A stretch of DNA of 38,339 nt from Nitrospirota bacterium (GCA_040754395.1 JBFMCL010000028.1:1-38339), one strand, 5' to 3'; shown: positions 1-9,570, numbered from the stretch's first letter. Translations and numbers: made by a program. Notes: generated by a model not told the origin, from the sequence alone.

Positions 1-390
1 CATCCCGTTTGAGACAGCTACAAGGGCGTTGTTCCGCTTCATGCCAGTTGCAAACGCATTCATGTCATCAGAGGGAAATATGGCAACCTCGGGCATTCCT
101 ATGCCCGCCCTGGAAGCAAGTTCTCCTATCGTTTTGACGAGCCAACGCTCTGTTTCACTTGCAGGCGAAGTGATCACCTGCGCCCTTGTAAGTCTCTTTG
201 CGCTCCACTTCGAGAGCGCAAGGCTTATGAAGGCTCCGCCCATGCCGAATACTGCTGCAAAAATCAGCAGCGATTGATAATTCAAACCGTACGGTGTTAT
301 ATAAGGTTCGACACCGAGCACTCTCAGCACTATGCTCAATACTATCAATATCGCGATGTTGGTGATCAAGAAATACATTACTCTGCGCAT
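1..390 (-). CDS. htpX: HtpX membrane metalloprotease, N-terminal part
   Basis: The first 130 codons of a zinc-dependent membrane protease of the HtpX (M48) family, which degrades misfolded membrane proteins. The gene runs off the left edge, so the HEXXH zinc site lies outside the window. Visible are the start MRRVMYFLITNIAILI, a hydrophobic segment at about residues 7-25, a second at about 38-60, and the family blocks SKWSAKRL, ERWLVKTIGELA and MNAFATGMKRNNALVAVS, which align with E. coli HtpX in order. The start is the ATG at 388-390, with GGAGGG 5-6 bases upstream. The protein could also be an HtpX paralogue, but the N-terminal match is strong. Confidence 0.9.
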   Translation of the reverse strand, partial: MRRVMYFLITNIAILIVLSIVLRVLGVEPYITPYGLNYQSLLIFAAVFGMGGAFISLALSKWSAKRLTRAQVITSPASETERWLVKTIGELASRAGIGMPEVAIFPSDDMNAFATGMKRNNALVAVSNGM

Positions 391-414
391 TGTTCCCTCC
401 CATGAATAGTGGCT

Positions 415-690
415 TCAGTCAAGCGCCCTCAACAGGTCTCTCAGTTCTCTGCTTTGACCTTCCACCATATGTATCCTCTCAGGCAAACCATCAATCCTCA
501 GCAGTTCCGCCAATACCTTCGCATCTACCTTATCAGTCTTCCTCTTCGTCTCCGCTATCAGCTTTACTTTATTCGGATTGACCACATATACTTCAATTCC
601 AATTCCTTTAAGCGTGTCGAAGATCCATCGCGTCTGACTTCCGTTTCTATTGCTACGAACTCTATCGTTTTAAGTATAGCAAAAACAGAA
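415..690 (-). pseudogene. IS110-family transposase fragment, frameshifted
   Basis: Decayed piece of the DEDD N-terminal domain of an IS110-type transposase, wedged between htpX and mgtE. One frame reads WIFDTLKGIGIEVYVVNPNK and then ETKRKTDKVDAKVLAELLR, the classic IS110 block containing the KTDKVDA motif, and stops at a TGA at 415-417. The preceding residues (KTIEFVAIET) are in a different frame. Restoring one G near position 650 would give the family-typical VAIETGSQTRW, so a single-base deletion is the likely lesion. No C-terminal half and no clear terminal repeats are present. The left boundary with mgtE (stop at 697) is approximate. Confidence 0.75.
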
Positions 691-696
691 GGAACT

Positions 697-2052
697 TCAT
701 TGCAGCGCAGTGCCGAGAAGCCGCGTGGCAATTGAAAAATAGATGAGCAACCCCGCGACATCAGCTACCGATGTTATCAGCGGATTGCTTACTACTGCCG
801 GGTCCAGGCCAAATTTTGTTATCATAAAAGGAAGCACCACCCCGATGAAGTTCGACACAAAAACCAATAAAACCATTGCAAGTCCGACTATCAGCCCGAT
901 TTCGGGACCACCCCTGAAGAGGCCGAGTATCGAGCTTGCAACCCCCATGGTGACTCCTAAAAACCCTGCCACGGTCATCTCTCTTCCAAGCGCCCAGAAC
1001 CATTGGCCAAGTTTGATGTCGCCTGTTGCGATAGCGCGGACCATGAGAGTGGATGATTGTGCTCCGGCATTTCCTCCCGTAGCGATGAGGAGCGGTATGA
1101 AAAATGCCAGTGCGATCGTAGAAAGCAGTACCTCTTCATAAGCAGCGATTACGCTTGATGCAACCAGGTTCACGATGAGCAATACCATAAGCCAGACGAT
1201 CCTTTTGCGGTAGAGGACCCATATGCTTGATTCACTGTAGCTCGTTTTAAGAGGCTCTACTGCCGCCACTTTGTGAAAGTCCTCGGTGGCCTCTTCCTGT
1301 GCAACGTCCATTACGTCGTCGACTGTCACAATGCCGAGCATGACCCCTTCCGAATCTACAACGGGCAGCGCGACCAGGTCATAACGCTGTATCATTTTAA
1401 CCGCCTGCTCACGGTCTTCAAAAGCTGAAACACTCACAAAGGTGTAATCCATGATACCGCTCACGGGGTCATCCGGCTTCGCGAGAATAAATTTCCTTAA
1501 GCTCAGCGCATCCAAAAGCACCCACGAATCGTCCGTGACATGCACAACATTAATTGTCTCGCTGTCCTTCCCTTTTAGGCGGATATGTTCAAGTGCCTGT
1601 CCGACGGACCAGTTGGACCGCACAGCCACGTAGTCCGGTGTCATCAGCCTTCCGACACTTTCTTCGGGATACCCGAGCAACTGAAGGGTCTCCCTGCGGT
1701 CATCCGGGTTGAGCAAATTCAAAAGCCTCTGAATTGCCCGCCCTGGGAGCTCTTCAAAAAATTGTGCCCTGTCATCCGGACTGAGATTCGATAATATCTG
1801 TTGTGTCTCCTCATTCGTCAACTCTTTTAAAAAAGTGTCCTTGTCCTGAGACTCCAGATAAGAGAAGATTTCCGAAGACAATTGTCGCGGGAACATCCGG
1901 AAGATGAGAACGCGATCCGGTTTCTCGATACGCCGCAGCATATCGGCTATATCAGGGGCCGGCAATTCAGAAAGTAGCCCACGGAGCTCCGCCCAGTCGC
2001 GCTTTTCGATCAATTCCTTAATCCTCGAGTTCAGTGCATCTTGATCTGTCAT
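697..2052 (-). CDS. mgtE: Magnesium transporter MgtE
   Basis: Mg2+ channel/transporter of the inner membrane, 451 aa, the usual length for MgtE. Domains in order: an N-terminal helical domain (about residues 1-120) with repeated LSPDD/LNPDDR motifs; two CBS domains (about 125-250), the second ending VMLGIVTVDDVMDV; then five hydrophobic segments containing ATGGNAGAQSSTL, the family signature. The CBS and N domains sense cytosolic Mg2+ and gate the pore in the family. An 18-codon upstream extension exists, but AGGAGG sits 6 bases before the ATG at 2050-2052, so that start is chosen. It follows pyruvate kinase by about 70 bases and may share its transcript. Confidence 0.93.
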   Translation of the reverse strand: MTDQDALNSRIKELIEKRDWAELRGLLSELPAPDIADMLRRIEKPDRVLIFRMFPRQLSSEIFSYLESQDKDTFLKELTNEETQQILSNLSPDDRAQFFEELPGRAIQRLLNLLNPDDRRETLQLLGYPEESVGRLMTPDYVAVRSNWSVGQALEHIRLKGKDSETINVVHVTDDSWVLLDALSLRKFILAKPDDPVSGIMDYTFVSVSAFEDREQAVKMIQRYDLVALPVVDSEGVMLGIVTVDDVMDVAQEEATEDFHKVAAVEPLKTSYSESSIWVLYRKRIVWLMVLLIVNLVASSVIAAYEEVLLSTIALAFFIPLLIATGGNAGAQSSTLMVRAIATGDIKLGQWFWALGREMTVAGFLGVTMGVASSILGLFRGGPEIGLIVGLAMVLLVFVSNFIGVVLPFMITKFGLDPAVVSNPLITSVADVAGLLIYFSIATRLLGTALQ

Positions 2053-2119
2053 GCCGTTCACCTCCTTTTGTGATATGCAGAGTGCGATCCCTATCCATAT
2101 AAGCAACGTGTCGTAGGCA

Positions 2120-3586
2120 CTAACCCTCCATCCTTCTGTTGTCTGATCGAGTCGTTATGATTCTCAGCGAGTCGACACCAGCCATCTCCCCGGCAAGTGT
2201 CCCTTCGACAAAGATCAGCCGGTCATCTTCTTTAGCAAATCCCGATTTCTCCATGAATTCCATAATCGCATCTAGCCGGGTTCCCGTTTCACGTTCCAGG
2301 TAGATAGGGGAGACCCCATATGACAGGTTGAGAAAATTGTTCAAAGCTTCGTTGCCGCCGAATAAAAGTATCCAGCAGTCAGGTTTGAATCTGGATATCA
2401 GGCAAGGGGCGGTTCCGTTTTGCACCGGAACAATTATATAATGAATCTTTAAAGCCTGCGCGGCTTCAACTGCATTGAGCGAAAGGACATCTCCATGCTT
2501 GGATTCACCGCGGCTCGCCCCTTTTCTGAAGTAAGCGTGCAAATCGGAGAGATCATTAATGGCTACCCGTTCCCGCTCGGCTGAGGATACAATTTTGGCC
2601 ATCATTTCGACTGATTCAACCGGATAACGCCCGATTGCGGTTTCTTCAGAAAGCATGACAGCGTCTGTTCCGTCCAAGACCGCATTCGCCACGTCGGACA
2701 CCTCGGCGCGGGTTGGCCGGATATTTTCCGTCATTGTTACCAGCATTTGGGTTGCCGTTATAACCGGACGTCCCAATAAATTTGCCTGATGGATCAGTTT
2801 CTTCTGCACTGCCGGAACATCCTCCAGGGGAATCTGCACCCCCATGTCACCGCGGGCAATCATGATCGCGTCTGCTGCATCGAGTATTTCGTCGATGTTA
2901 TTGATTGCTTCTGCCCGTTCAATTTTTGCCACTACATGGACAGACTTCCCTTTTTTTCCTGTAAACTCCCTCAGCTTCATAATGTCATCCGCAGATTCCA
3001 CGAATGAGATCCCAAAGGTATCAATTCCCTCAGCCAGAGCAAAATCAACGAACATGAGATCGCTTTCCGATACCACATCTGTAAATATCTTTACACCCGG
3101 AAGATTTAATCCTTTATGGGAAAGTAACGGGCCGCCGATAATCGTACGGCAGAAGACTTCATCTGCCGATATCTTTTCTACCTTTAATTGTATAAATCCG
3201 TCGTTGAGGAAAATAAGGCTTCCCGGTGATACGCTTTCAGGCAGTCTCTTGTATTCTACGGGTATGCGGTCAGGAGTTCCAAGGATGTCTCTAATGGTCA
3301 GAATTACCTTATCCCCTTTTTCCAATAAAAGTGAGTCATCCCGGAGTTTTCCTATGCGGATCTTTGGGCCGGGAAGATCAACCATAATCAGACAATAACG
3401 CTGGAGTTTGACCGCTACAGCGCGGATACGCCGGATATCCTCCTTATGCGTTTTTAGAGTACCATGAGCGAAATTGAGCCGTGCCACATTCATTCCCTTC
3501 TTGACCAATTCCTCCAGAACAGCCTCAGAACGGGAGGCCGGCCCTATGGTACAGACGATCTTAGTTTTATGATCCGGTAAGTTCAT
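2120..3586 (-). CDS. pyk: Pyruvate kinase
   Basis: Converts phosphoenolpyruvate and ADP to pyruvate and ATP, the last step of glycolysis, in the cytosol. It has 488 aa, the normal length. The TIM-barrel start TKIVCTIGPASRSEAVLEEL is followed by the inserted B domain (about 80-170), the active-site block KIERAEA (221-227) and metal-binding ARGDMGVQIPLE (244-255). Next come PTRAEVSDVANAVLDGTDAV and SEETAIG, and a C-terminal allosteric domain from about 350. The C domain is moderately divergent (QNGTAPCLISRFKPDCWILL). The start codon lies inside the 3' end of a short aldolase relic, so translation may be coupled to that remnant. The gene belongs to a carbohydrate cluster with glgP and pfkB. Confidence 0.93.
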   Translation of the reverse strand: MNLPDHKTKIVCTIGPASRSEAVLEELVKKGMNVARLNFAHGTLKTHKEDIRRIRAVAVKLQRYCLIMVDLPGPKIRIGKLRDDSLLLEKGDKVILTIRDILGTPDRIPVEYKRLPESVSPGSLIFLNDGFIQLKVEKISADEVFCRTIIGGPLLSHKGLNLPGVKIFTDVVSESDLMFVDFALAEGIDTFGISFVESADDIMKLREFTGKKGKSVHVVAKIERAEAINNIDEILDAADAIMIARGDMGVQIPLEDVPAVQKKLIHQANLLGRPVITATQMLVTMTENIRPTRAEVSDVANAVLDGTDAVMLSEETAIGRYPVESVEMMAKIVSSAERERVAINDLSDLHAYFRKGASRGESKHGDVLSLNAVEAAQALKIHYIIVPVQNGTAPCLISRFKPDCWILLFGGNEALNNFLNLSYGVSPIYLERETGTRLDAIMEFMEKSGFAKEDDRLIFVEGTLAGEMAGVDSLRIITTRSDNRRMEG

Positions 3587-3707
3587 AGCAATTTTCCTCT
3601 TTGCTGCTTATCAGGTACAAATTCTCTTTGGGAACTTTGGGTTGATGTTGCAGTAACGATTTGGCGTCGGAACCAATCAGCTTTTCTATGTCGTTAATTC
3701 TCAACAT
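3567..3707 (-). pseudogene. N-terminal remnant of class I (DhnA/FbaB-type) fructose-bisphosphate aldolase
   Basis: A 46-codon ORF beginning MLRINDIEKLIGSDAKSLLQ and continuing HQPKVPKENLYLIS. It aligns with the start of E. coli FbaB (DIAQLLGKDADNLLQH...IPSDQLYLPG). After about 35 residues the similarity ends and the frame runs into the pyruvate kinase start, stopping at 3567-3569. It keeps a ribosome site (GAGGAGG, about 10 bases before the ATG). The catalytic lysine and the rest of the barrel (about 300 aa) are gone, so it cannot be an aldolase. It may persist as a leader peptide that delivers ribosomes to pyk. Identification rests on a short match. Confidence 0.55.
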
Positions 3708-3722
3708 AATAACATATCCTCC

Positions 3723-5456
3723 TCAGCGGCTAAAATAGGCATTGAGCACATATTCCTGCATCATCCTGTGGGTATTGAAGAACGAACCGTTGATGGCGAT
3801 GGAGTAGATCATCACGTCGACGAACCGCTCCCGGTCGCGGTAGAAGAGGGGAACAATGGCCTGTTCCATTTTGTCGTACAGGGTCGCAACATCCAGAGAG
3901 TGGTCGCGATTTTCTCCCTTTCCCCGGGCGATATCGCCGATGGACCAGCCGGTCAACCCTTCGATATGCCCCTCGATCCACCAGCCGTCCAGCACGCTCA
4001 GGTTGGGAACGCCGTTGAGAGCTGCTTTCATCCCGCTGGTTCCCGAGGCCTCCATTGGAGGCTCGGGGGTGTTCAACCAGATGTCGACCCCTGAGGTTAT
4101 CATCGCCCCCAGCGTCATGTTGTAATCCTCGAGGTACGCGATCTTGATATCGTTTGCGAGGGCTTGCTTCGCCCGGAAAATCCGCTTGATGAGTTCCTTT
4201 CCACCTTGATCCCGCGGGTGTGCCTTGCCGGCATAGATCACCTGGATTTTGCCGGTTTCTGCAGAAATCCTCCTCAGACGGTCCAAGTCATGGAATAGAA
4301 GGTCGGCTCTTTTGTAGGTCGTGGCCCTCCGGGCAAAGCCGATGGTCAGCACGTTCTCATCCATCCCGGCGCCGGTTTCCCTGTTGACAAAGCCAATCAG
4401 CCTTTTTTTGGCTTGCATATGGGCATCCCACACCTCCTGCTTCGGAATGCTCAGGGCATAGCGAAGGCTGAAATTGTCCTGTTGCCAGATGGGGATATGC
4501 CGATCGAAAAGTTCCCGGAACGGTTCCGAGACCCAGGTGGCCGCATGAACGCCGTTGGTTATCGCCTCGATGGAATAGCCGGCGAACATCAGCCGGGAGA
4601 CCTCTCCATGTTTTTGGGCCACCCCGTTGACATAGCTGCTCAGGTTGAGGGCCAGATAAGTCATATTCAGAATGTTCCCCTCGTAAAGTACCCCATCTAT
4701 TCCAAAGAAATCATCCCTGTCTCCGATCACTTTTCGTGCGAGATCGATGGGAAACTTATCGTGCCCGGCAGGAACAGGGGTATGCGTCGTAAAAACACAT
4801 TGTTTCCGCACTGCTTCCGCGTCGTCTTTAGCAAGCGATCTCCTGCCGGCCCTTTTCGCCTCCTCGTCCAGCAGCTCAAGCGTCAGGAGAGCTGCGTGCC
4901 CTTCGTTCAGATGGAAACTTTGGATGTTCTCATAGCCCAGGGCGCGAAGCATCCTGACTCCGCCGATGCCCAGAATCACTTCCTGCGACAGTCGGTAGTG
5001 TTCGTCCCCGCCGTACAGGGATTGAGTCAGTTCGCGGTCCCATTCCGAATTCTCGGGCAGATCGGCGTCCAGGAAATAGATCGGTGCTCTAAAGCCACCA
5101 ACCCCCTTGACTTCATATCGCCAGGCCCGAAGATGAACGGTTCGCCCTTCTACGAGGACCCATACTCTCCGGGACTCCTCGTGAAGCAGTTCCTCGACTG
5201 CCCATGGCGAAGGTTGTTCTTCCTGCCAGCCATCCGGCAGGAGTTTCTGTCGGAAGTACCCTTTGCGGTAGAGTAGCGTGACCGCAACCATAGGAACCTT
5301 GAGATCGGCCGCGGAGCGGATCGTGTCTCCGGCCAGCACCCCCAAGCCACCGCTGTAAGTGTGAATCTTCTCATCAATCCCTATTTCCATTGAGAAATAG
5401 GCGACTGTCCGCTGTTCGTTCGCTTTCTGAACCATATTGACCCCCTGATTCTTCAT
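3723..5456 (-). CDS. glgP: Alpha-glucan (glycogen) phosphorylase, short form
   Basis: Phosphorolyses alpha-1,4-glucans to glucose 1-phosphate; cytosolic and PLP-dependent. At 577 aa it is the short bacterial/archaeal form, not the roughly 800-aa E. coli GlgP. Seen: substrate/phosphate region [65 protein letters not shown], and the PLP loop [14 protein letters not shown] with the likely Schiff-base lysine at 477. The first ATG (5454-5456) has a poor ribosome site. An internal ATG seven codons later follows GGGGG by about 6 bases and may be the true start (570 aa). It lies between pfkB, 8 bases upstream, and the aldolase remnant. Feeding of G1P into glycolysis is inferred from this context. Confidence 0.92.
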   Translation of the reverse strand: MKNQGVNMVQKANEQRTVAYFSMEIGIDEKIHTYSGGLGVLAGDTIRSAADLKVPMVAVTLLYRKGYFRQKLLPDGWQEEQPSPWAVEELLHEESRRVWVLVEGRTVHLRAWRYEVKGVGGFRAPIYFLDADLPENSEWDRELTQSLYGGDEHYRLSQEVILGIGGVRMLRALGYENIQSFHLNEGHAALLTLELLDEEAKRAGRRSLAKDDAEAVRKQCVFTTHTPVPAGHDKFPIDLARKVIGDRDDFFGIDGVLYEGNILNMTYLALNLSSYVNGVAQKHGEVSRLMFAGYSIEAITNGVHAATWVSEPFRELFDRHIPIWQQDNFSLRYALSIPKQEVWDAHMQAKKRLIGFVNRETGAGMDENVLTIGFARRATTYKRADLLFHDLDRLRRISAETGKIQVIYAGKAHPRDQGGKELIKRIFRAKQALANDIKIAYLEDYNMTLGAMITSGVDIWLNTPEPPMEASGTSGMKAALNGVPNLSVLDGWWIEGHIEGLTGWSIGDIARGKGENRDHSLDVATLYDKMEQAIVPLFYRDRERFVDVMIYSIAINGSFFNTHRMMQEYVLNAYFSR

Positions 5457-5464
5457 AATAAAAA

Positions 5465-6403
5465 TTAGTCAGCCTCTGAAATCATTTCCTGATACAGCCG
5501 CACGGTATCTTCCCTCCGGCACAGCTCCGAGCCCGGGGTCATGACAGCGGCAGCTCCGGCTGCCATCCCGAACAGTACGGATTCCCGCAGCGGTTTCCCC
5601 TGGGCAAGGCTCAGGACCATACCGGCCACCATGCTGTCTCCGGCCCCGACCTTGCTGACGATCGGCACGGTAGGCGCCGATATATGTTCGGCAGTATTCC
5701 CGGAAGCCAACAAAGCGCCTGCAGCGCCGAGAGAAATGACCAGCACTTCGCAGCGGCCGCTTTTTACCATCTTTCGGGCCTCCGCCTTTATCTGCGATTC
5801 CTCTTTGATATCTTTCCCTATCAAGTCTTTGAATTCACGAACATTCGGCTTAATGAGATAGACGCCTTCCTGCAGCGCCAGATTCAGGGCTTTACCGGAA
5901 GCATCAACGATTACTCTCACCCCATTGTCTTTGCCGCTGCGTGCCACCTGTGCGTAAATGTCATCCGGCAGACCCGGAGGAAGACTTCCGCTGGCGACCA
6001 GGTAATCGGGTTTGGGACTGATAGCGGACAGCTCATGGAGACATCGTTTCCATTCCTCATCGCGAAAAATCGGTCCCGGCATACCAAAGCGATATTGTTG
6101 TCCCGTGGATTCATCGAGAATAACAAGATTCTCCCGGATCATTCCCTCTATGGGAAGCGACCTGTGGATTATGCCTTCCCGATCCAGCAGGTCTGTCAGC
6201 CTGTGTCCTGTCAGTCCACCTGAGGGAAAGAGAAGCAACGATTCTCCTCCAAGCTTTTTTATCGCCCGGGCAACATTAACGCCCCCTCCTCCCGGTTCAA
6301 AACGCGGAGCTTTGCAGTAGAGCTTCCGTTCCGCAATAACATGATCAACACTCGAACTCTTGTCGATTGCAGGGTTCATCGTAAAGGCAATTATTTCTTT
6401 CAT
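5465..6403 (-). CDS. pfkB: 6-phosphofructokinase, PfkB (ribokinase) family
   Basis: ATP-dependent sugar-phosphate kinase, 312 aa, close in layout to E. coli PfkB (Pfk-2). The start [15 protein letters not shown] is followed by the substrate loop [14 protein letters not shown] (35-48), which matches Pfk-2 almost exactly. [11 protein letters not shown], the sugar-lid region, [26 protein letters not shown] and the ATP/catalytic signature [12 protein letters not shown] follow, with the catalytic base Asp256. GGAGG lies about 8 bases before the ATG. A 1-phosphofructokinase or tagatose-6-phosphate kinase is possible, but the FEPGGGG-type loop and the neighbours (pyk, glgP, gap remnant) favour fructose 6-phosphate. 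It is 8 bases upstream of glgP and presumably in one operon. Confidence 0.88.
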   Translation of the reverse strand: MKEIIAFTMNPAIDKSSSVDHVIAERKLYCKAPRFEPGGGGVNVARAIKKLGGESLLLFPSGGLTGHRLTDLLDREGIIHRSLPIEGMIRENLVILDESTGQQYRFGMPGPIFRDEEWKRCLHELSAISPKPDYLVASGSLPPGLPDDIYAQVARSGKDNGVRVIVDASGKALNLALQEGVYLIKPNVREFKDLIGKDIKEESQIKAEARKMVKSGRCEVLVISLGAAGALLASGNTAEHISAPTVPIVSKVGAGDSMVAGMVLSLAQGKPLRESVLFGMAAGAAAVMTPGSELCRREDTVRLYQEMISEAD

Positions 6404-6478
6404 TGAACACGCCTCCGTTTATTTGTCTTACACTGTCGGAGTCAGACTCAGACCGCCCCCATAACGAAACGAGACAGC

Positions 6479-6627
6479 TTACTTCACCTGAAGTGTGGAG
6501 ACAACTTCCCGAACGCCATCGGTTTCCAACGCAAGCATCATCGCTTTTCCGAGAACTGCTTGAAAGCTGAACGACCTATTCTTCCGAAGCCGTTGATTCC
6601 CACTCTGATTGTTCTCTTTTTAGCCAT
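6479..6627 (-). pseudogene. GAPDH N-terminal remnant (gap) joined to an unidentified tail
   Basis: Begins with a good ribosome site (AAGGAG) and ATG at 6625-6627 and reads MAKKRTIRVGINGFGRIGRS, the NAD-binding start of glyceraldehyde-3-phosphate dehydrogenase with the GxGxxGR loop. The frame ends after 29 codons at 6538. A shifted frame then continues as AFSFQAVLGKAMMLALETDG and VREVVSTLQVK to a stop at 6479, and this tail is not recognised. A functional enzyme needs about 330 aa, so this is a relic of a deletion that removed nearly all of gap. It sits just upstream of pfkB, where a glycolytic operon would be expected to carry gap. Confidence 0.7.
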
Positions 6628-6699
6628 GATTGCTCTCCTTTCTCTTTTACTAATCGTGTCATAAGTATGAAGTCGTTAATTATAAAAGCCCTCCTGACC

Positions 6700-6740
6700 C
6701 CTGGTCGCCTTTGGCGCCGCCAGAGGCGGGTAAACTCCCT
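6700..6740. other. Hairpin-forming intergenic sequence
   Basis: The interval 6628-6806 contains no gene. Around 6709-6731 lies an inverted repeat with two roughly 10-base GC-rich arms, one mismatch and a 3-base loop (minus strand CGCCTCTGGC...GCCAAAGGCG). It lies downstream of the lactate dehydrogenase-like gene in the direction of transcription. It lacks a clear T-run, so it is only a weak candidate terminator or mRNA-stabilising hairpin. Confidence 0.3.
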
Positions 6741-6806
6741 TTGTTAAATCCCGAATGCCTTGCGGACTCTTTGGAATAAGCGACCGAACCGCGATATTCT
6801 ACCCTC

Positions 6807-7814
6807 TCATTTCCTTGCAACCACATTCCCGGCTTCGCCCTTCATAAAAGAAATAATATTCTCTACTGTTGTATTCAGAATGCGTTCGACAGCCTCGCGC
6901 GTGTTGAATGCGCTGTGAGGGGTAATGATCACGTTGCGCAGACGCAAAAGAATGTGGTTGGCCAGCAGGGTATCTAAAACGCACTTTTTCCGGTACACCG
7001 AATACAGCAATTCCGCCTCTTCACGGATAACCGACTCGTCGGGCAGCACATCGAGACCTGCCGCAGCTACCTTGCCGTCGCCAATCGCTTTTACAAGTGC
7101 TTTTACGTCAACTATATCACCCCGGGCGGTATTGATCAAGACAACACCGTCTTTCATCTTTGCAAACGCCTTAACGGAAATAAGATTGCGCGTCTTCTCA
7201 TTGGAAGGGACGTGAAGGGTTATGATATCGGAAGTCGCAAAAAGCTCATCCAGTGTCAGATAGCGGAACCCCAGACTGGATGCCATTTCCTCGTCCTGTT
7301 TCACGTCAAAGGCCACGACATTCATGCGGAACCCCTTGGCTATTTCGATAACACACCGGCCTATGCTCCCTGTTCCGATAACGCCCAGTGTTTTGCCGAG
7401 CAGATCGAATCCCTGGAGGCCCGTCTGGGAAAAATCCCCCCTCCTCGTCCGGTCGACTGCAGCAATCAGATTGTGGCTTATTGCCAGAAGAAGTCCAAAT
7501 ACATGCTCTGCGACTGTATTGTCTCCGTATACAGGAACATTACAGACTGTTATACCATTATCTTTGCAGTAATCAAGATCGATATGATCGAAACCGGTTG
7601 ACCGGGTGGCGACCAGTTTCAGGTAAGTCAGATTTTTAAGAACTTCAGCGGAAAGATCCGAGTAGATAAAGGGGGCAACGACTTCTGCATCCGCATACTG
7701 CTTTACGTTGTCCTTTGTAAGCATGTCACCCACAAATATGATTTCATGTTCATCTCCCAGTCTGTCAAACGAAGGGCGTTCCCATTCCTCCACCTCAAAA
7801 ACAACGATTTTCAT
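6807..7814 (-). CDS. D-lactate dehydrogenase-like NAD-dependent 2-hydroxyacid dehydrogenase
   Basis: Cytosolic oxidoreductase, 335 aa, interconverting a 2-oxoacid and a D-2-hydroxyacid, probably pyruvate and D-lactate. Seen: NAD-binding GVIGTGSIGR (residues 145-153) followed by the Asp of AFDVKQD (170), which indicates NAD rather than NADP. The catalytic triad of the family can be placed as Arg231 (NTARGDIVD), Glu260 (DVLPDE) and His300 (ITPHSAFNTREA). The start at 7812-7814 has AAGGAGG about 7 bases upstream; a 30-codon upstream extension has no such support. It lies about 200 bases downstream of lactate permease, which supports a lactate role. Glyoxylate or hydroxypyruvate reductase specificity cannot be excluded. 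Confidence 0.85.
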   Translation of the reverse strand: MKIVVFEVEEWERPSFDRLGDEHEIIFVGDMLTKDNVKQYADAEVVAPFIYSDLSAEVLKNLTYLKLVATRSTGFDHIDLDYCKDNGITVCNVPVYGDNTVAEHVFGLLLAISHNLIAAVDRTRRGDFSQTGLQGFDLLGKTLGVIGTGSIGRCVIEIAKGFRMNVVAFDVKQDEEMASSLGFRYLTLDELFATSDIITLHVPSNEKTRNLISVKAFAKMKDGVVLINTARGDIVDVKALVKAIGDGKVAAAGLDVLPDESVIREEAELLYSVYRKKCVLDTLLANHILLRLRNVIITPHSAFNTREAVERILNTTVENIISFMKGEAGNVVARK

Positions 7815-8016
7815 CAGCGGACCTCCTTTCCGGGAAAACCCGGAAGATTCAAAAGTTTTGTGTCTTACTTGCTCTGATATAACTGTCGTGTCATTTCTAT
7901 CCATTTGCTGCCTGTCATTTCGAGCGCAGTGCTCAAAATAGCATGCAGGGGTTTGGCTATTAGTTTCTCTATTAACTTTTTCATATGACTTTTTACATTT
8001 CCGGGAAACTTCCAGT

Positions 8017-9570
8017 TCATCGTGTCAGCCAAATTGCCAGTAGTCCGCCCAAAAGCGAATAGACCGAACATGCCAAAATTGTTTTCCCCAGTATCTTTCC
8101 CTCCTGGCCGGCCAGACCTACCGTAGCCCCTCCGGCGATAATGTTATGCGGGCAGATGATGTTGCCTACTGCTGCCCCGAAACCCTGCGCCCCGATCATG
8201 GTGAGAACAGGAAGGCCAAGATTCCGCGCAACCGTCTGCTGGAAATCGGTAAACAGAATATTTGAGGCTGTGGCCGAGCCGGTTACAAATGTTCCCAGCA
8301 CCCCGACCATTGGAGAAAGAATCGGCCAGAAACTTCCCGCTGCATGGGCGGCTCCTGCAGAGAGAGAATCGATCATACCCGAATGAATCATGATACGGGA
8401 AAGACTCAGCATGGCAACAAGAGCAATTGTTACCGGCAGGAGCTTTTTGATGGACTGGGAAACAGCCGCTTTCATATCAGCTTGTCCTGCACGCTGCACG
8501 AGTGCGCCGGCAACAAACCCCACAAACAGCATGGTTCCGGGGTGATAAAAAGGCTCGAACCTCCCGTGAAACGTATCGAGCAGAGTCCATTCCCACGCAA
8601 AAGAATTGAGCACCTCTCTGACCCCAGGTATAAGACGTGTTATGAGGATAAGCGATACGAGAATCCAATAGGGGGCGGTCACACGCAATAATTTCCCCCG
8701 TGATCCCCTGATATCTTTTGCCGGCGGTCCATTTTCAGACTGTTTGTTTCCACCCCCGGCGATTTTCAGTATGGCAACAAAACCCAATCCCCCAAATAAG
8801 GCCCCGCCGAGCGTGGGCAACTCCGGACCGACCCATCTTGAGATTCCAAAAAACGGGAATAGAAAGAGGACAGCGGCAAGAAAAGTCCAGACCCATATAT
8901 GACCTGAAGCGTCTTTCCTGACTTGCATGGACTTTGTAACCATAAACATCGCAATTAAGATCATGACCCAGCCCAGAATCCCATGGTACAAACCTGTAGC
9001 TCCGGACAATTCGAGTCCGTCAAATCCTGTTGAAGCAATCTGCGGCAGAATCGGGGTTCCGACAGCTCCGAAAGAAACTCCAACCGAGTGTCCGATTAGG
9101 GCCAGCGCCACTGAGTCAACCGGACGAAACCCCATGCTCACAAGAAAGGGCGCGGTCAGGGCGACAGGCGTCCCAAACCCCGCCAAACCTTCGATGAACA
9201 GGGCGAAGAACCAGAAAATCAAGAGAGCTGCGATTCGCGGATCTGTTGACAGAGACGCAGTTTTCAACTTCACGGTATCGATTGCTCCGGTATGAACCTG
9301 CAGATGATGAATGCAGAGAGCGGGAAAGATGATCCATAAGATGGTGGTTGAGGTGAATACCGCTTCAGAGAGAGCGCCCCCCATTGCCGCAACTGTTCCG
9401 ATATTACCGTAAACGTCGCTGCCGAAGCCGAAAACCAGCCAGGACAGGAGAACCGTCACGAACAAACCGATGACTCCGGCTCTGGCAGCAGACCACCTGA
9501 ACACGAGCATGATCACCATAATGGTTATAACAGGCAGAATTGCCAGAATCCCCTGCGTTGCGAGGTTCAT
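8017..9570 (-). CDS. L-lactate permease family transporter
   Basis: Integral inner-membrane lactate/glycolate:proton symporter of the LctP/LldP family, 517 aa, with about 12-14 hydrophobic segments. Family blocks seen: FIEGLAGFGTPVALTAPFL, ALIGHSVGVSFGAVGTP, the long loop at about residues 270-290, VTGSATASNILF and a C-terminal GAAVGNIICPHNII. It starts at 9568-9570 with an ATGA overlap on the Na/Pi cotransporter gene, so it is translationally coupled to it. Its substrate is inferred from family and from the D-lactate dehydrogenase-like gene downstream. It is the last gene of the overlapped chain that begins with the octaheme cytochrome. Confidence 0.9.
   Translation of the reverse strand: MNLATQGILAILPVITIMVIMLVFRWSAARAGVIGLFVTVLLSWLVFGFGSDVYGNIGTVAAMGGALSEAVFTSTTILWIIFPALCIHHLQVHTGAIDTVKLKTASLSTDPRIAALLIFWFFALFIEGLAGFGTPVALTAPFLVSMGFRPVDSVALALIGHSVGVSFGAVGTPILPQIASTGFDGLELSGATGLYHGILGWVMILIAMFMVTKSMQVRKDASGHIWVWTFLAAVLFLFPFFGISRWVGPELPTLGGALFGGLGFVAILKIAGGGNKQSENGPPAKDIRGSRGKLLRVTAPYWILVSLILITRLIPGVREVLNSFAWEWTLLDTFHGRFEPFYHPGTMLFVGFVAGALVQRAGQADMKAAVSQSIKKLLPVTIALVAMLSLSRIMIHSGMIDSLSAGAAHAAGSFWPILSPMVGVLGTFVTGSATASNILFTDFQQTVARNLGLPVLTMIGAQGFGAAVGNIICPHNIIAGGATVGLAGQEGKILGKTILACSVYSLLGGLLAIWLTR

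Noticed and set aside
4413-5276. 287-codon plus-strand ORF opposite glycogen phosphorylase
   Set aside because: Antisense shadow of a well-identified enzyme; no protein family features.
7865-7984. 39-codon ORF (MKKLIEKLIAKPLHAILS...) between lactate permease and the lactate dehydrogenase-like gene
   Set aside because: No ribosome site, no recognisable domain and short length; probably chance.
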